A stretch of DNA of 64,000 nucleotides from Gramella sp. AN32 (GTDB lineage Bacteria; Bacteroidota; Bacteroidia; Flavobacteriales; Flavobacteriaceae). Each line of letters opens with the position of its first letter. The first letter of the stretch is position 1. The position numbers and the translations under genes are program-made. Location: NCBI RefSeq assembly GCF_023718305.1, contig NZ_QEYO01000019.1:24298-88297 (forward strand), written 5' to 3'. Positions 8,483-17,915 of the stretch are shown here, piece after piece. The notes under the pieces are model-generated. The model was not told where the DNA came from and did no database searches. It saw nothing but the letters and a program-made list of their open reading frames with translations.

Positions 8483-8608
8483 ATGAATTCCGGAACTGGT
8501 TTTTTTGAAGATGAAGAAGATTATTTCTTCGAAAGAGGTATACAACAGGTGAAAAGAACGGAATTAAAGCGACAGCAAACCGATATTTTACCAAAAATCA
8601 ATTATTAA
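8483..8608 (+). CDS. Possible small acidic/basic 41-residue protein
   Basis: ATG at 8483 opens a 41-codon frame starting MNSGTGFFEDEEDYFFERG: an acidic-aromatic N-terminal half (EDEEDYFFE) and a basic C-terminal half (VKRTELKRQQ). It ends with a TAA that overlaps the stop of the convergent moxR gene. An AGGAA lies eight bases before the ATG. It was too short for the usual length cutoff. Composition looks protein-like, but nothing identifies a family, so it may be chance. Confidence 0.4.
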   Translation: MNSGTGFFEDEEDYFFERGIQQVKRTELKRQQTDILPKINY

Positions 8609-9555
8609 AATAATTCCCTAATAATCTGCTCCTCGGTAACACCTTCAGCTTCTGCCTTATAGTTTTTGATAATCCGATGCCTTAAAATTCCAATCGCAAC
8701 GGCTCGAACATTTTCAATATCCGGTGAAAATTTGCCATGAACGGCGGCATGTGTTTTTGCAGCGAGAATAAGGTTTTGCGAAGCTCGTGGGCCTGCTCCC
8801 CAGTCCACATAATTTTTAACAAGATCGCCTGCCTTCTCTCCAGGTCTGGTTTTACTTACCAAAGTAACCGCATACTCCACCACATTGTCTGGTACAGGAA
8901 TTCGTCTAATTACATGCTGGATATCAGAAATTTCTGTAGCAGTAAATAAAGGCTGAATAGTTTCTACTTTATCTGAAGTAGTGGTTTTTACCACATTCAC
9001 TTCCTCTTTGAAACTTGGGTAATCTAAGTGAATGGCGAACATAAAACGGTCTAACTGCGCCTCGGGTAAAGGATAGGTTCCCTCCTGTTCAATGGGGTTT
9101 TGTGTGGCCAGTACGAAATAAGGTAGATCTAGATTATAGTGATGTCCCGCAACGGTCACAGCTCGTTCCTGCATGGCTTCAAGCAAAGCAGCCTGAGTTT
9201 TTGGCGGCGTTCTGTTAATCTCATCTGCCAATAAGATATTAGTAAAAATGGGACCTTTGATGAATTTGAATTTTCGGTTCTCATCAAGAATTTCAGAACC
9301 AAGGATATCGCTGGGCATCAAATCTGGGGTGAACTGAATTCTTTTAAAATCCAATCCCAAAGCCTGGGCGATCGTGTTCACCATTAAGGTTTTTGCCAGC
9401 CCGGGAACTCCTATCAGTAAAGAATGCCCACCGGAAAAAATTGAAAGCAGGATTTGATCTACCACAGCATCCTGACCAACAATCACCTTCGCGATCTCTC
9501 TTTTAAGTTCAGCATGTTTTTTTACCAATTTTTCAACCAGTGCAACGTCCCCCAT
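8605..9555 (-). CDS. MoxR-family AAA+ ATPase
   Basis: A 316-residue AAA+ ATPase of the MoxR family, usually a chaperone that helps assemble or activate partner proteins with metal or VWA domains. Walker A GVPGLAKT is at 49-56, Walker B LLADEINR at 107-114, followed by the family motif TPPKTQAALLEAMQE. Sensor and lid regions follow (FVLATQNPIEQEGTYPLPEAQLDRF region). It starts five bases after the stop of the SurA-like gene, so it is in the same operon. The usual DUF58 and VWA partners are not adjacent. A VWA lipoprotein gene elsewhere in the window (31496-32713) is exported and so is an unlikely partner. Confidence 0.93.
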   Translation of the reverse strand: MGDVALVEKLVKKHAELKREIAKVIVGQDAVVDQILLSIFSGGHSLLIGVPGLAKTLMVNTIAQALGLDFKRIQFTPDLMPSDILGSEILDENRKFKFIKGPIFTNILLADEINRTPPKTQAALLEAMQERAVTVAGHHYNLDLPYFVLATQNPIEQEGTYPLPEAQLDRFMFAIHLDYPSFKEEVNVVKTTTSDKVETIQPLFTATEISDIQHVIRRIPVPDNVVEYAVTLVSKTRPGEKAGDLVKNYVDWGAGPRASQNLILAAKTHAAVHGKFSPDIENVRAVAIGILRHRIIKNYKAEAEGVTEEQIIRELF

Positions 9556-9560
9556 AAATC

Positions 9561-10991
9561 TTAATCTTTAAGCCAGTTGCTGGTATATTCGCAATCACGA
9601 TATTTTCCGTTCACTTTTACATACGTATCAGCGATCTTCTCTTTTTGCCATTTTTCGATAGCGGTTAATTGTTTGTCGCGTAAAGCAAGTTGCTTAATTT
9701 TCAAATAATCCACCGCATAATCAGCTTTATGTTCTTCGATCTTTTTGGTCAATTTAATGATCTTAAACTGAGGTCTTCCATTTCGGCTTTGCTGGGTTAG
9801 GATTTGTGAAACTTCGCCTTCTTTTAATCCTTCTACCTGGCGGAAAAGTGCCGGATCCATTTTGGTCAGTTCAAACCTGGTATCCCCGGTTCGCGGATTT
9901 ATGAGTTTTCCTCCTTCACTTCGGGTTTCTTCTTCATCTGAAGCTTCCCGTGCCGCAGCGGCAAATTCCAGTTCGTTTTTGATTATTTTACTTCTCAGTG
10001 TATCAATTTCAGCTTTTGCTTCAGCCAACGAACTATTGGTAACATCTGGAATGATCAATATATGTCGAACTAAAACGGTTTGCCCACGAATCTCATCAAT
10101 CTGCATTAAGTGATATCCAAATTCAGTTTCAAATGGCGCACTTATTTCACCTTCCTGTAAGCTAAAAGCCATATCCTTAAATTCTTTTACAAAAGGATCT
10201 TTTCGGGTCAGTGTAATTCTGCCGCCATCTTTCCCGGTTACCTCATCATCTGAATACAACACCGCTTTTGTCGCAAAGCTTGCCCCATTTTCCTGAATAT
10301 CTGCCTTGAATTCATTTAAACGATCGATCGCTTTTTTCTTTTCAGACTCAGGAATTTCAGGTTCTACCACGATTTGGGATAATTCCACTTCAGTTCCAAA
10401 AACCGGCTTTTCTTCAAGTTGGTCAAAATATTGTTTTACTTCTTCCGGAGTAACTTCAATAGCTTCGATCACTTTTTGCTGCATTTGCTGGGAAAGGATT
10501 CTCTCTTTGTTTATTTTAAAAAGTTCATCCCGCAAATCAGCTTCACTTTCCTTATTATAAAATTTCAGAAGATTTTCCATTCCACCAGCTTCACGAATAA
10601 ATCCCTGTATTTGCTGATCTATCTGCCCGTTTACCTGGGCGTCTTTTACAATAATGCTATCCTGAATCGCCTGGTGGGCATATAGTTTGTTTTCCATTAA
10701 ACTTCCCGCCAGATTGCAATCGCTCACATTTTCCGTAGAAATTCCCTGACTTTGCATATCCTTGTACACCATATCGATATCACTTTCCAATATGATATAT
10801 TCGCCAACTACCGCAGCGATCCCATCTACCTTTCTTCTTTGAGTTCCCTGGGTCGTATTTTCAACTAATAATTCTTCATCAGGCTGGATCGAAGTACTAT
10901 CGGTCACAATCACTTCCTGTGAAAAACCAATACCTGTACTTAAGACAGCCAGGCTAAGAATGAAAGTTTTAATTAAAGATTTCAAATTCAT
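9561..10991 (-). CDS. SurA-like periplasmic peptidyl-prolyl isomerase
   Basis: About 476 residues. A signal peptide (MNLKSLIKTFILSLAVLSTG..FSQ) precedes a SurA-type N-terminal chaperone domain and two parvulin (rotamase) domains, about residues 200-300 (ELSQIVVEP, FGYHLMQIDEI) and 303-415 (VRHILIIPD, SEGGKL). Such proteins escort outer-membrane proteins through the periplasm. The start at 10991 gives the best signal peptide; another ATG lies five codons upstream (11006). Either start overlaps the end of the upstream lipoprotein gene, so the pair is translationally coupled, and moxR follows after five bases. Confidence 0.9.
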   Translation of the reverse strand: MNLKSLIKTFILSLAVLSTGIGFSQEVIVTDSTSIQPDEELLVENTTQGTQRRKVDGIAAVVGEYIILESDIDMVYKDMQSQGISTENVSDCNLAGSLMENKLYAHQAIQDSIIVKDAQVNGQIDQQIQGFIREAGGMENLLKFYNKESEADLRDELFKINKERILSQQMQQKVIEAIEVTPEEVKQYFDQLEEKPVFGTEVELSQIVVEPEIPESEKKKAIDRLNEFKADIQENGASFATKAVLYSDDEVTGKDGGRITLTRKDPFVKEFKDMAFSLQEGEISAPFETEFGYHLMQIDEIRGQTVLVRHILIIPDVTNSSLAEAKAEIDTLRSKIIKNELEFAAAAREASDEEETRSEGGKLINPRTGDTRFELTKMDPALFRQVEGLKEGEVSQILTQQSRNGRPQFKIIKLTKKIEEHKADYAVDYLKIKQLALRDKQLTAIEKWQKEKIADTYVKVNGKYRDCEYTSNWLKD

Positions 10992-11835
10992 TATTTTTAA
11001 TTGCATCTTTTGTAATATCTGTTTCTAAATCTTTTATAAGATTCTGCTTTCTTTTATTCAGCAGAATTTCCCTTATGGTTGCCGAAGCATAATTAAGCGG
11101 AGCCTGATCATTTCGACTTAAAATATCGTTTATATACACCATATAAGTGTTCAATGAATCTTTCAATTCAAGGTAATTCGATTTTTTAAGTAATCTCGAC
11201 CTGTCTTCAACAGAAAGTGGGCCAATCTTATCATACACTGTTTTGGTTTTCACCCAAACAGTATCATTCATGGAATAGTTTGTAAACTGAATCGCCATAT
11301 TCTGCAATTCCTGCTGATCTTTTTCATTGAACCGGACAAATTTACGTTTTATTTCGTCCAGATTGTTGTTATTCTGGGCCAGGTTGATGTACCTCAGTTT
11401 GACCAGATCTTCATTCAGAATAAAGTTTTCCTTATTGGCTTCATAATATTCTTCAATTTCCTGGGAATTTAAAGAAGTATCGATCTTGCGGGAAACGATC
11501 GCATCTGTATAGGCGTTGGTATATAATTCGTTTCGATAATTATTTACCAGTGCGTCGAACTCCTTCTGCTTTTCATCAGGAAGGTTTAATTCTGCCCGGT
11601 CTATGAATAATTGCTGCGTGGCCCAACGAGTAATGTAATTGGAAACGATAATGGCGCTATCTTCTGGGGAAGTTCCTTCACTAACTAAAGCCTGAATATC
11701 CTCTTCATATAAATAAGAATCGTTCACGCGAACTATTGCCTTTCTATCTTCTTCCTGCCGAAAATAACCACAAGCGGTAAACAACAAACCGAAAAGAATG
11801 CAGAAAATCCCAAAAAATGATACTTTAATCTTCAC
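10969..11835 (-). CDS. SurA-N-like lipoprotein, probable foldase partner
   Basis: A 288-residue lipoprotein: MKIKVSFFGIFCILFGLLFTACG carries a lipobox LFTAC with Cys22. The mature part is helical, with VNDSYLYEEDIQALV and a stretch reminiscent of the SurA N-terminal domain, but I see no parvulin catalytic domain. It overlaps the start of the SurA-like isomerase gene, so the two are made together and may work together in outer-membrane protein folding. Homologues in flavobacteria are often annotated as peptidyl-prolyl isomerases; the missing catalytic domain argues for a chaperone role only. Confidence 0.75.
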   Translation of the reverse strand: MKIKVSFFGIFCILFGLLFTACGYFRQEEDRKAIVRVNDSYLYEEDIQALVSEGTSPEDSAIIVSNYITRWATQQLFIDRAELNLPDEKQKEFDALVNNYRNELYTNAYTDAIVSRKIDTSLNSQEIEEYYEANKENFILNEDLVKLRYINLAQNNNNLDEIKRKFVRFNEKDQQELQNMAIQFTNYSMNDTVWVKTKTVYDKIGPLSVEDRSRLLKKSNYLELKDSLNTYMVYINDILSRNDQAPLNYASATIREILLNKRKQNLIKDLETDITKDAIKNNEFEIFN

Positions 11836-12017
11836 ACAGCTATTTTGAACAACAATTTTAAAGCTTCAGAATTTCCGAAGGTTCAAATTGAATATCGGGC
11901 AAAAATAACAATTCTCTCAGGTTCTGCAAGCTAAAGGGATAACGAAAAGCATCGTGGTAAATTATAGTATGGCTAAGAAAATCTCTGTATCTTTAAGTAT
12001 CTTCAATTCAATAGATT

Positions 12018-12476
12018 ATGAAATACCAGGAGAGCATCACTATAAATTTGCCCAGAGAGGAAGTGATAGAAAAATTTAGTGAGCCGAAAAATCTCAAGCA
12101 CTGGCAAAAAGGTTTTATTTTCATGAAACCTTTAAATGGGACCTTAGGAGAAGTAGGCTCCCAAAATCTGTTGAAATTCAAAATAAATAAAAGGGAGATT
12201 GAGATGACTGAAACTATTTTGAAAAATACCCTTCCTGAAGAATTCAACGCTTCCTATAAAGCCGCCGGTGTTTACAACATTCAGCAAAACCATTTTGAAA
12301 AAGTTGATGAAAAAACGACTCAATGGACCTCCCACAGCCAATTTCAGTTTAGCGGATTTATGAAACTAATTGGCACACTCATGCCAGGTGCTTTTAAAAA
12401 ACAATCGCGGGAATTTATGACCGATTTTAAAGCATTTGCTGAAGATGGAAAAAGTGTATTAGACAAAAAGGACTAA
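12018..12476 (+). CDS. SRPBCC-family protein
   Basis: A 152-residue START/SRPBCC-fold protein without signal peptide. It begins MKYQESITINLPREEVIEKF, the usual first strand and helix of polyketide-cyclase/dehydrase-like members, and continues with SEPKNLKHWQKGF and a C-terminal long helix (SREFMTDFKAFAEDGK). The fold binds hydrophobic ligands; the ligand cannot be told here. It is divergent from the lipoprotein gene to its left and 64 bases before the ompH-like gene, which has its own -7 box. Confidence 0.8.
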   Translation: MKYQESITINLPREEVIEKFSEPKNLKHWQKGFIFMKPLNGTLGEVGSQNLLKFKINKREIEMTETILKNTLPEEFNASYKAAGVYNIQQNHFEKVDEKTTQWTSHSQFQFSGFMKLIGTLMPGAFKKQSREFMTDFKAFAEDGKSVLDKKD

Positions 12477-12516
12477 ATTTTTAAAATTTAAGCTGTCATT
12501 ATTCTATTGAGGCACT

Positions 12517-12524
12517 TATATTTG
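12517..12524 (+). promoter_or_regulatory. -7 promoter box of ompH-like gene
   Basis: TATATTTG, a full match to TAnnTTTG, ends 16 bases before the ompH-like start codon. A TTG at the usual -33 distance is not evident. Confidence 0.45.
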
Positions 12525-12540
12525 CGAAAAATTTATCCAA

Positions 12541-13074
12541 ATGAAAAAATTAGGTACTAGCCTTTTCGTATTGTTTATTTCTTTAAGTGCATTCGCGCAA
12601 AGTAAGATTGGAACTATTGACGCAGAATATATTCTTGCTCAAATGCCGGAAACTGAAGAAATTAATACAAGTATGGAAACGTATAACAAGGAACTGCAAA
12701 CCCAGCTTGAAACATCAATAAACGAATATGAAACTCTGGTAAAGGAGTATCAAAGCACGTTGGAAACTATGGAAGAGCAAGCTAAAAAAGAAAAAGAAAC
12801 CAAACTTATAGGACTGGAAAACGACATTAAAAATTTCAGACAAAAAGCGACGGTTATGATGCAGATGAAAAAAAATGAACTGACTTCCCCGCTATATTTG
12901 AGGATTGATGAAGCAATGAATAAGGTAATCGCTGCTGAAGGTTATACACAAATATTCCACGCTGGTGGAAATGCCCTGGCTTTCTCCAGAACGGAAGATG
13001 ATATTACCGATAAAGTAATGAAAGAATTAGGTGTCACAGCAAAACCAATGCCTGCGCAATCCACAGAGAATTAA
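12541..13074 (+). CDS. OmpH/Skp-family periplasmic chaperone
   Basis: A 177-residue exported protein. The signal peptide is MKKLGTSLFVLFISLSAFAQ; the mature part begins with SKIGTIDAEYILAQMPE, the conserved first strand of OmpH/Skp. A long Glu/Lys/Gln-rich coiled-coil arm (about residues 45-110) and the return strand (LYLRIDEAMNKVIAAEGYTQIF) complete the Skp jellyfish fold. Skp binds unfolded outer-membrane proteins in the periplasm. Its position near the SurA-like pair is suggestive, but it lies on the opposite strand. Confidence 0.9.
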   Translation: MKKLGTSLFVLFISLSAFAQSKIGTIDAEYILAQMPETEEINTSMETYNKELQTQLETSINEYETLVKEYQSTLETMEEQAKKEKETKLIGLENDIKNFRQKATVMMQMKKNELTSPLYLRIDEAMNKVIAAEGYTQIFHAGGNALAFSRTEDDITDKVMKELGVTAKPMPAQSTEN

Positions 13075-13103
13075 TATTTTTACTAAAAAATTGGAAAGTC
13101 TTG

Positions 13104-13495
13104 GCTGAAAAGTCACTTTTTCGTCAAACTGAACTTGTTTCAGTTTCTTATTAGATATTTTAAAAAATACGTCAATTCACTATACTAGATAATTTTTTTC
13201 AGGGGTCTCGCAATGAGGAATTCCTTGTCACATTGAGCGGAGTCGAAATGTGCAAGCAGGATTTCGGTAAATTGGGGATTGCTAATTGATCATGAGATTC
13301 CTCTCTTCGTTCGGAATGACTATTTAAGTTAGGCTTTAGTTTTATTCGTCATCGCGAGCGCAGCGTGGCGATCTCTTCCTTGTTTGTCTTTACATGGGAT
13401 TGCTTCGGTCACTTCGTTTCCTCGCAATGACGTTTTTTTAATTTGGGTACGTATTAGAGACCCTGAAACCAGGGTGGCGATACTGCTTTTTAGAC
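13104..13495. repeat. Mosaic dispersed repeat, copy 1
   Basis: About 390 gene-free bases made of blocks found again at 50.7-51.2 and 58.4-58.7 kb: GAACTTGTTTCAG..CTTATTAGATAT, AAAAAATACGTCAATTC, TTTTTCAGG.GTCTCGCAATGA, GGCGATCTCTTCCTTGTTTG, GCTTCGGTCACTTCG, and TATTAGAGACCCTGAAACCAG. The block order and strand differ among copies, so the family is a mosaic. No coding signal is seen. Confidence 0.8.
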
Positions 13496-13504
13496 AACCC
13501 CCTT

Positions 13505-14977
13505 TTATCTGCTATAATTTGGTGATTCGTTGGTAATGGTCACATCGTGAGGATGACTTTCATGAATCCCCGAAGAGGTGATCTTTACAAATTTCCCACT
13601 TTCCTGTAAAGTCGCAATGTCTTTGGCGCCACAATAACCCATTCCGGCTTTTAATCCCCCAACAAACTGATGGATACTTTCATCAAGCTCTCCCTTATAA
13701 GGGACACGGCCTACAATTCCTTCCGGAACCAGTTTCTTAATATCATCTTCCACATCCTGAAAATACCTGTCTTTACTACCTTTTTGCATAGCTTCCACAG
13801 AACCCATCCCACGGTAAGACTTGAATTTTCTTCCTTCGTAAATAATGGTTTCTCCCGGAGATTCTTTTGTTCCTGCCAGCAAAGATCCCAACATCACCGT
13901 ATCAGCTCCCGCAGCGATCGCTTTTGGAATATCTCCCGTATAACGAATTCCTCCATCGGCAATAACCGGAACTCCGCTGCCTTTTATGGCTGCAGCTACT
14001 TCCAAAACCGCTGAAAATTGAGGAAAACCAACTCCTGCCACAACTCGTGTGGTACAAATAGATCCTGGACCAATTCCAACCTTTACGGCATCTGCGCCCG
14101 CTTCTACTAAATATTTTGCTGCTTCGCCGGTAGCGATATTCCCAACAACTACATCCAGATCGCTAAATTTGTTTTTTACTTCTTTAAGAATTTCCACGAC
14201 ACCTTTAGTGTGCCCATGCGCGGTATCGATGATTACGGCATCAACACCAGCATTTACCAAAGCTTCCACGCGCAAAACTGCATCTGCAGTAACCCCAACG
14301 GCTGCAGCTACACGAAGTCTTCCGTAGCTGTCTTTATTTGCATTTGGTTTTTGAGTAAGCTTTGTGATATCCCGAAAAGTGATCAATCCAACCAGCTTTT
14401 CTTCGGAATTGATCACCGGTAATTTCTCGATCTTATTTTCCTGAAGGATACCTTCCGCCTCTTCCAGACTGGTCCCTTCAGAAACGGTAACCAGATTTTC
14501 TGAAGTCATTACTTCGGCAATGGGCCTTTCATTATTTTTTTCGAACCTTAGATCCCTGTTCGTAACAATTCCAAGAAGCTTTCCTTCTTCATCAACAATT
14601 GGAATTCCGCCAATGCTGTGCTCCTTCATATTGGCCTTGGCATCTTTCACTTTCGCGGTAATGGGCAAAGTTACCGGATCTATGATCATCCCACTTTCAG
14701 CACGTTTTACTTTCCTAACTTTTAGCGCCTGTTCCTCAATGCTCATATTTTTATGAAGCACACCAATACCACCTTCCCGCGCCATGGCGATAGCCATACG
14801 GGATTCGGTCACCGTATCCATCGCTGCAGAAACGATAGGCACATTTATAGTAATATTTCGGGTAAATTTTGACTGGATATTAACTTCTCGGGGTAGAACA
14901 TCAGAGTAAGCAGGCACAAGAAGTACGTCGTCATAAGTGAGCCCTTCTCCAAGAATTTTAGAATCGTGTGCGGTCAT
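13505..14977 (-). CDS. guaB: Inosine-5'-monophosphate dehydrogenase
   Basis: A 490-residue IMP dehydrogenase making XMP in guanine-nucleotide synthesis. It begins MTAHDSKILGEGLTYDDVLL, with two CBS domains inserted at about residues 95-210 (IVTNRDLRF, LPVINSEEKLVGLITFRDI). The catalytic loop GPGSICTTRVVAGVG carries the nucleophilic Cys; FADGGIRYTGD-like, GSLLAGT and the RYFQD flap region follow. I chose ATG 14977: the longer frame begins with TTG at 15004 and that TTG lies inside the likely promoter box. It is monocistronic, between a mosaic repeat and the DUF1232 gene. Confidence 0.96.
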   Translation of the reverse strand: MTAHDSKILGEGLTYDDVLLVPAYSDVLPREVNIQSKFTRNITINVPIVSAAMDTVTESRMAIAMAREGGIGVLHKNMSIEEQALKVRKVKRAESGMIIDPVTLPITAKVKDAKANMKEHSIGGIPIVDEEGKLLGIVTNRDLRFEKNNERPIAEVMTSENLVTVSEGTSLEEAEGILQENKIEKLPVINSEEKLVGLITFRDITKLTQKPNANKDSYGRLRVAAAVGVTADAVLRVEALVNAGVDAVIIDTAHGHTKGVVEILKEVKNKFSDLDVVVGNIATGEAAKYLVEAGADAVKVGIGPGSICTTRVVAGVGFPQFSAVLEVAAAIKGSGVPVIADGGIRYTGDIPKAIAAGADTVMLGSLLAGTKESPGETIIYEGRKFKSYRGMGSVEAMQKGSKDRYFQDVEDDIKKLVPEGIVGRVPYKGELDESIHQFVGGLKAGMGYCGAKDIATLQESGKFVKITSSGIHESHPHDVTITNESPNYSR

Positions 14978-15001
14978 AGCAATTAAAGATTTAATTGCAT
15001 G

Positions 15002-15009
15002 CAAAAGTA
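15002..15009 (-). promoter_or_regulatory. -7 promoter box of guaB
   Basis: Minus-strand TACTTTTG matches TAnnTTTG and lies 25 bases before the ATG chosen for guaB. This supports the shorter start. Confidence 0.45.
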
Positions 15010-15061
15010 AGCTTAATAAATGAGAATTTCCACGGAAACAAGTTTAAGGTAAACTGAAGAT

Positions 15062-15439
15062 TTAAATCTTTTCCCGGAAATATTTTAAGTAGACAAACAC
15101 AAAAATACTGATCCAGAATATCAGGATCAAAACTGCTGCCCAGATATTCTTCTTCTTATTCCAGGTAAATGTTCTAGCAGTTTCCCTGCATTCAGCAATG
15201 ATTTGGGGCGGTATCAATTTAAAAGCCAGATAAATCCCTAAAGGAATGATCAATAAATCATCTAATAATCCCAATACCGGGATAAAATCTGGAATAAGGT
15301 CTATAGGACTCAAAGCATAAGCCAGCGTACCAAACAAAATAATTTTTGCTGAAAATGGTGTTCCCGGATGTTTGCTTAATAAATGGGCAACCACCAGTTC
15401 TTTCTTTAATCCTGCCGCCCATTCTCTGATCTTTCCCAT
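15062..15439 (-). CDS. DUF1232 (YkvA-like) small membrane protein
   Basis: A 125-residue protein of the DUF1232/YkvA family. The hallmark is ALSPIDLIPDFIPVLGLLDDL (residues about 42-62), a membrane-dipping segment of unknown role, followed by a second hydrophobic helix at the C-terminus (AAVLILIFWISIFVFVYL). It begins 10 bases after the TonB receptor gene on the same strand, so it may be the last gene of that operon. No biochemical function is established. Confidence 0.85.
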   Translation of the reverse strand: MGKIREWAAGLKKELVVAHLLSKHPGTPFSAKIILFGTLAYALSPIDLIPDFIPVLGLLDDLLIIPLGIYLAFKLIPPQIIAECRETARTFTWNKKKNIWAAVLILIFWISIFVFVYLKYFREKI

Positions 15440-15449
15440 GTTGACCGTG

Positions 15450-17915
15450 CTAGATTTTTATCTGTAAAGTTGTGTACCAGGTGATGGGCTGTGCCGGAAT
15501 GATACCCGGTCCCGGGTATCCTGTAGCCCTTCTGGTGAAGTAGGAATTATTTAAAAGGTTATTAATTCCCGCTTCCAGCCTGAATTTCCCTAAAGAATAA
15601 GAAGCCGATACATCCATAATTCCATAGGCCGGAATACTCCCTTCAATCCCGCGTTGATTATCAGTTATATCTTGTGGCGCATTGGTAGCATCTGTAAATT
15701 GTTCCGAGAGATAAGAATATTGCAATGCTACCAGCAAATTTTTATAGCCGGCATTTAAACCAGCTTTTAAATTAACTGCCGGAATAAATTCAACCTCGTT
15801 TCCCTCTACGTTCGTTTCTTCAGAGCGGGTATATTCAGATTTGGTAAATGCCGCGTTGATAAAAGTATTCAGTTTGTAATCTTCAGCCTGCTCGAAAAAG
15901 GTATTTTTAAGGTTCCAGTCGGCAAAAGTTTCCAGGCCATATATAAAAGCATCTCCAATATTTCCGCGGAAACGTACAATTCTTCCTGTTTCCTGTAGAT
16001 CACCACTGGTATTTTCACGAACTTCAGGTTTTAAAACCTCCCCTATCCTGTCATTATATTTTAAAGCGAAAATACTCGCGTCATAGGAAAATATTCTTTT
16101 ATACCTTCCACGAATCCCCAGATCTGAAGTAAAACCCTCTTCATCATTTATATTTGGGTCTACCTGGAAAACCGGGTTGATCACCCGAATATCATTAAAG
16201 GTGACCGAACGGTAATTTTGGGAAAAATTGGCATAGATTTCATTGGAGGCATTAAGGTCATAACTACTTCCAATCCCCAGCAATAAGAAGTTTCGATCAA
16301 ACTTGCGATCATCTTCAATGGTTTCATTGGAAAGAACATTTCCCGCCAGATCCTGAATAATAAACTCATAAGCCCCATCTGCTTCCGTTTTGATAAACTC
16401 ATATCGAAAGCCGGGAGTAACTGAAAACCTTTCGGTTAAATTGAAAATATTCTCCCCAAAGAAAGCCAGGTTTTTATTCGGGAAATCAAAAGCTGCCTGC
16501 CTGGAATAATTAGGAAATTGTTTATCTGCAAAATTAAAATCGGGGCCGGAATTAGCACTTCCTGCTCCCTGTCTTTGCGAATTATGGGCATTATAAAATT
16601 TTGAACCCAGCAATAAAACCGATTCCCCTTTAAATAAATCATAGCGTGTAAGAATCCTTGCTTCTGCGCCCCAGTTCGAAAAATCGTCTACCAGGAGTTC
16701 CCGGGGAGCAGTTGGATCATCTGCCTGGGAAACCCTATTTTCCCTAAACCCCACAGCCGATCTGGATGCATCCAGTCCAAAAATATTTAAGCTGAAATCT
16801 GTCTTTTCGGAAAACTCGTGTTCCATTTTCAGGGCAAATAAATTCCAGTTCACATCAAACCAGTTCCTTTTACGGTTACTAAAATCTGGTTCTTCATAAA
16901 ACTGGGCATCGGTTAAACCACCGGGTTGCTGCGCGAGATAATCTAAAAAAGTATATTCAAAAGCTAATTTTGTTTTATCTGAAATTTGCCAGCCTAAATG
17001 GACAAAAGCATTATGAGAATTGTATTCAGAATTGGGCCTGAAGCCTTTTCCTCCTTTATAATTATAGTAAGTGTAATAACTGAAATCGCCCACAGTCCCG
17101 CTTAGACTATTGAAACTGGTAAAAAGATCATAGGACCCTACAGATTGCCGACTGACCAATTCTATCTTTTTATCCCTTACCGGCTTTTTGAATTTAAAGT
17201 TGATGAGCCCGCCAAACTGTGTCCCGTATTGCAGAGAAGCGGCACCACGAATTACTTGGATTTCCTCCAAAGCTTCCGGTGGAGGGGTATAATAACTTTC
17301 AGGATAACCTAAAACATCTGCGGAAATATCGTAACCGTTCTGGCGCGTATTGAAATTCTGGGTTCGATTGGGATCCAATCCCCGCCCGCCTATATTCAGC
17401 TGCAATCCGGCGTCTCCATTATCATAAATATTCAAACCTACTACCTGGCTATAAATTTGACGTGCATTATTGGCAGCGAGGTTGCCCGTCACTTTATCCA
17501 TTAATACCACTTCCGTTTTTTTCCCTGCGTAAATGGCAGTTCCTTCTACTTTTCTCAGACTCCGCAGAGCAAAAATTTGTTCCCTTCGATTATTTAAAAC
17601 TACTTCATTTAAGCTTTCTGCCAGGGGTTGTAATGTAATCTCCTGAACATAGTCTTCATCTAACTGAACTTCCAATTCTAAAATTTCATATGCATAACCA
17701 AAAATGGCAAAAACATAAGTGCCTTCTGATAATTCAGAAGTTTGAAAATTCCCATTTTCATCGGCCATAGTAAGTTTACCCGTGGTTTTATTCCATATCT
17801 CCGCCCTGGAAATGGGATTTCCATTTACTGCCGAAATCACTTTTCCGCTGAAAGTAAATTGGGCATTGGCAAAAAAACTTATTAAAAAAAACAGACTAAA
17901 GGCCTTTAATTTCAT
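15450..17915 (-). CDS. TonB-dependent receptor of the imelysin/VKGC-like operon
   Basis: About 821 residues from ATG 17915. Signal peptide MKLKAFSLFFLISFFANAQ, CarboxypepD_reg-like domain (FTFSGKVISAVNGNPISRAEI), plug domain (VTGNLAANNARQIYSQVVGLNI, EEIQVIRGAASLQYGTQFGGL) and a 22-strand-type barrel that ends in YTTLQIKI. The plug most resembles FecA-type iron-chelate receptors. A longer frame to 17987 exists, but ATG 17915 gives the signal peptide directly and overlaps the upstream gene by only 20 bases. It is the last large gene of the operon DUF4856-imelysin-VKGC-like-receptor, so iron or another metal is the likely cargo; that is inference. Confidence 0.9.
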   Translation of the reverse strand: MKLKAFSLFFLISFFANAQFTFSGKVISAVNGNPISRAEIWNKTTGKLTMADENGNFQTSELSEGTYVFAIFGYAYEILELEVQLDEDYVQEITLQPLAESLNEVVLNNRREQIFALRSLRKVEGTAIYAGKKTEVVLMDKVTGNLAANNARQIYSQVVGLNIYDNGDAGLQLNIGGRGLDPNRTQNFNTRQNGYDISADVLGYPESYYTPPPEALEEIQVIRGAASLQYGTQFGGLINFKFKKPVRDKKIELVSRQSVGSYDLFTSFNSLSGTVGDFSYYTYYNYKGGKGFRPNSEYNSHNAFVHLGWQISDKTKLAFEYTFLDYLAQQPGGLTDAQFYEEPDFSNRKRNWFDVNWNLFALKMEHEFSEKTDFSLNIFGLDASRSAVGFRENRVSQADDPTAPRELLVDDFSNWGAEARILTRYDLFKGESVLLLGSKFYNAHNSQRQGAGSANSGPDFNFADKQFPNYSRQAAFDFPNKNLAFFGENIFNLTERFSVTPGFRYEFIKTEADGAYEFIIQDLAGNVLSNETIEDDRKFDRNFLLLGIGSSYDLNASNEIYANFSQNYRSVTFNDIRVINPVFQVDPNINDEEGFTSDLGIRGRYKRIFSYDASIFALKYNDRIGEVLKPEVRENTSGDLQETGRIVRFRGNIGDAFIYGLETFADWNLKNTFFEQAEDYKLNTFINAAFTKSEYTRSEETNVEGNEVEFIPAVNLKAGLNAGYKNLLVALQYSYLSEQFTDATNAPQDITDNQRGIEGSIPAYGIMDVSASYSLGKFRLEAGINNLLNNSYFTRRATGYPGPGIIPAQPITWYTTLQIKI

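Noticed and set aside
14978..15004. Longer guaB start at the TTG 15004
   Set aside because: The TTG overlaps the promoter box, and ATG 14977 matches the family's N-terminus.
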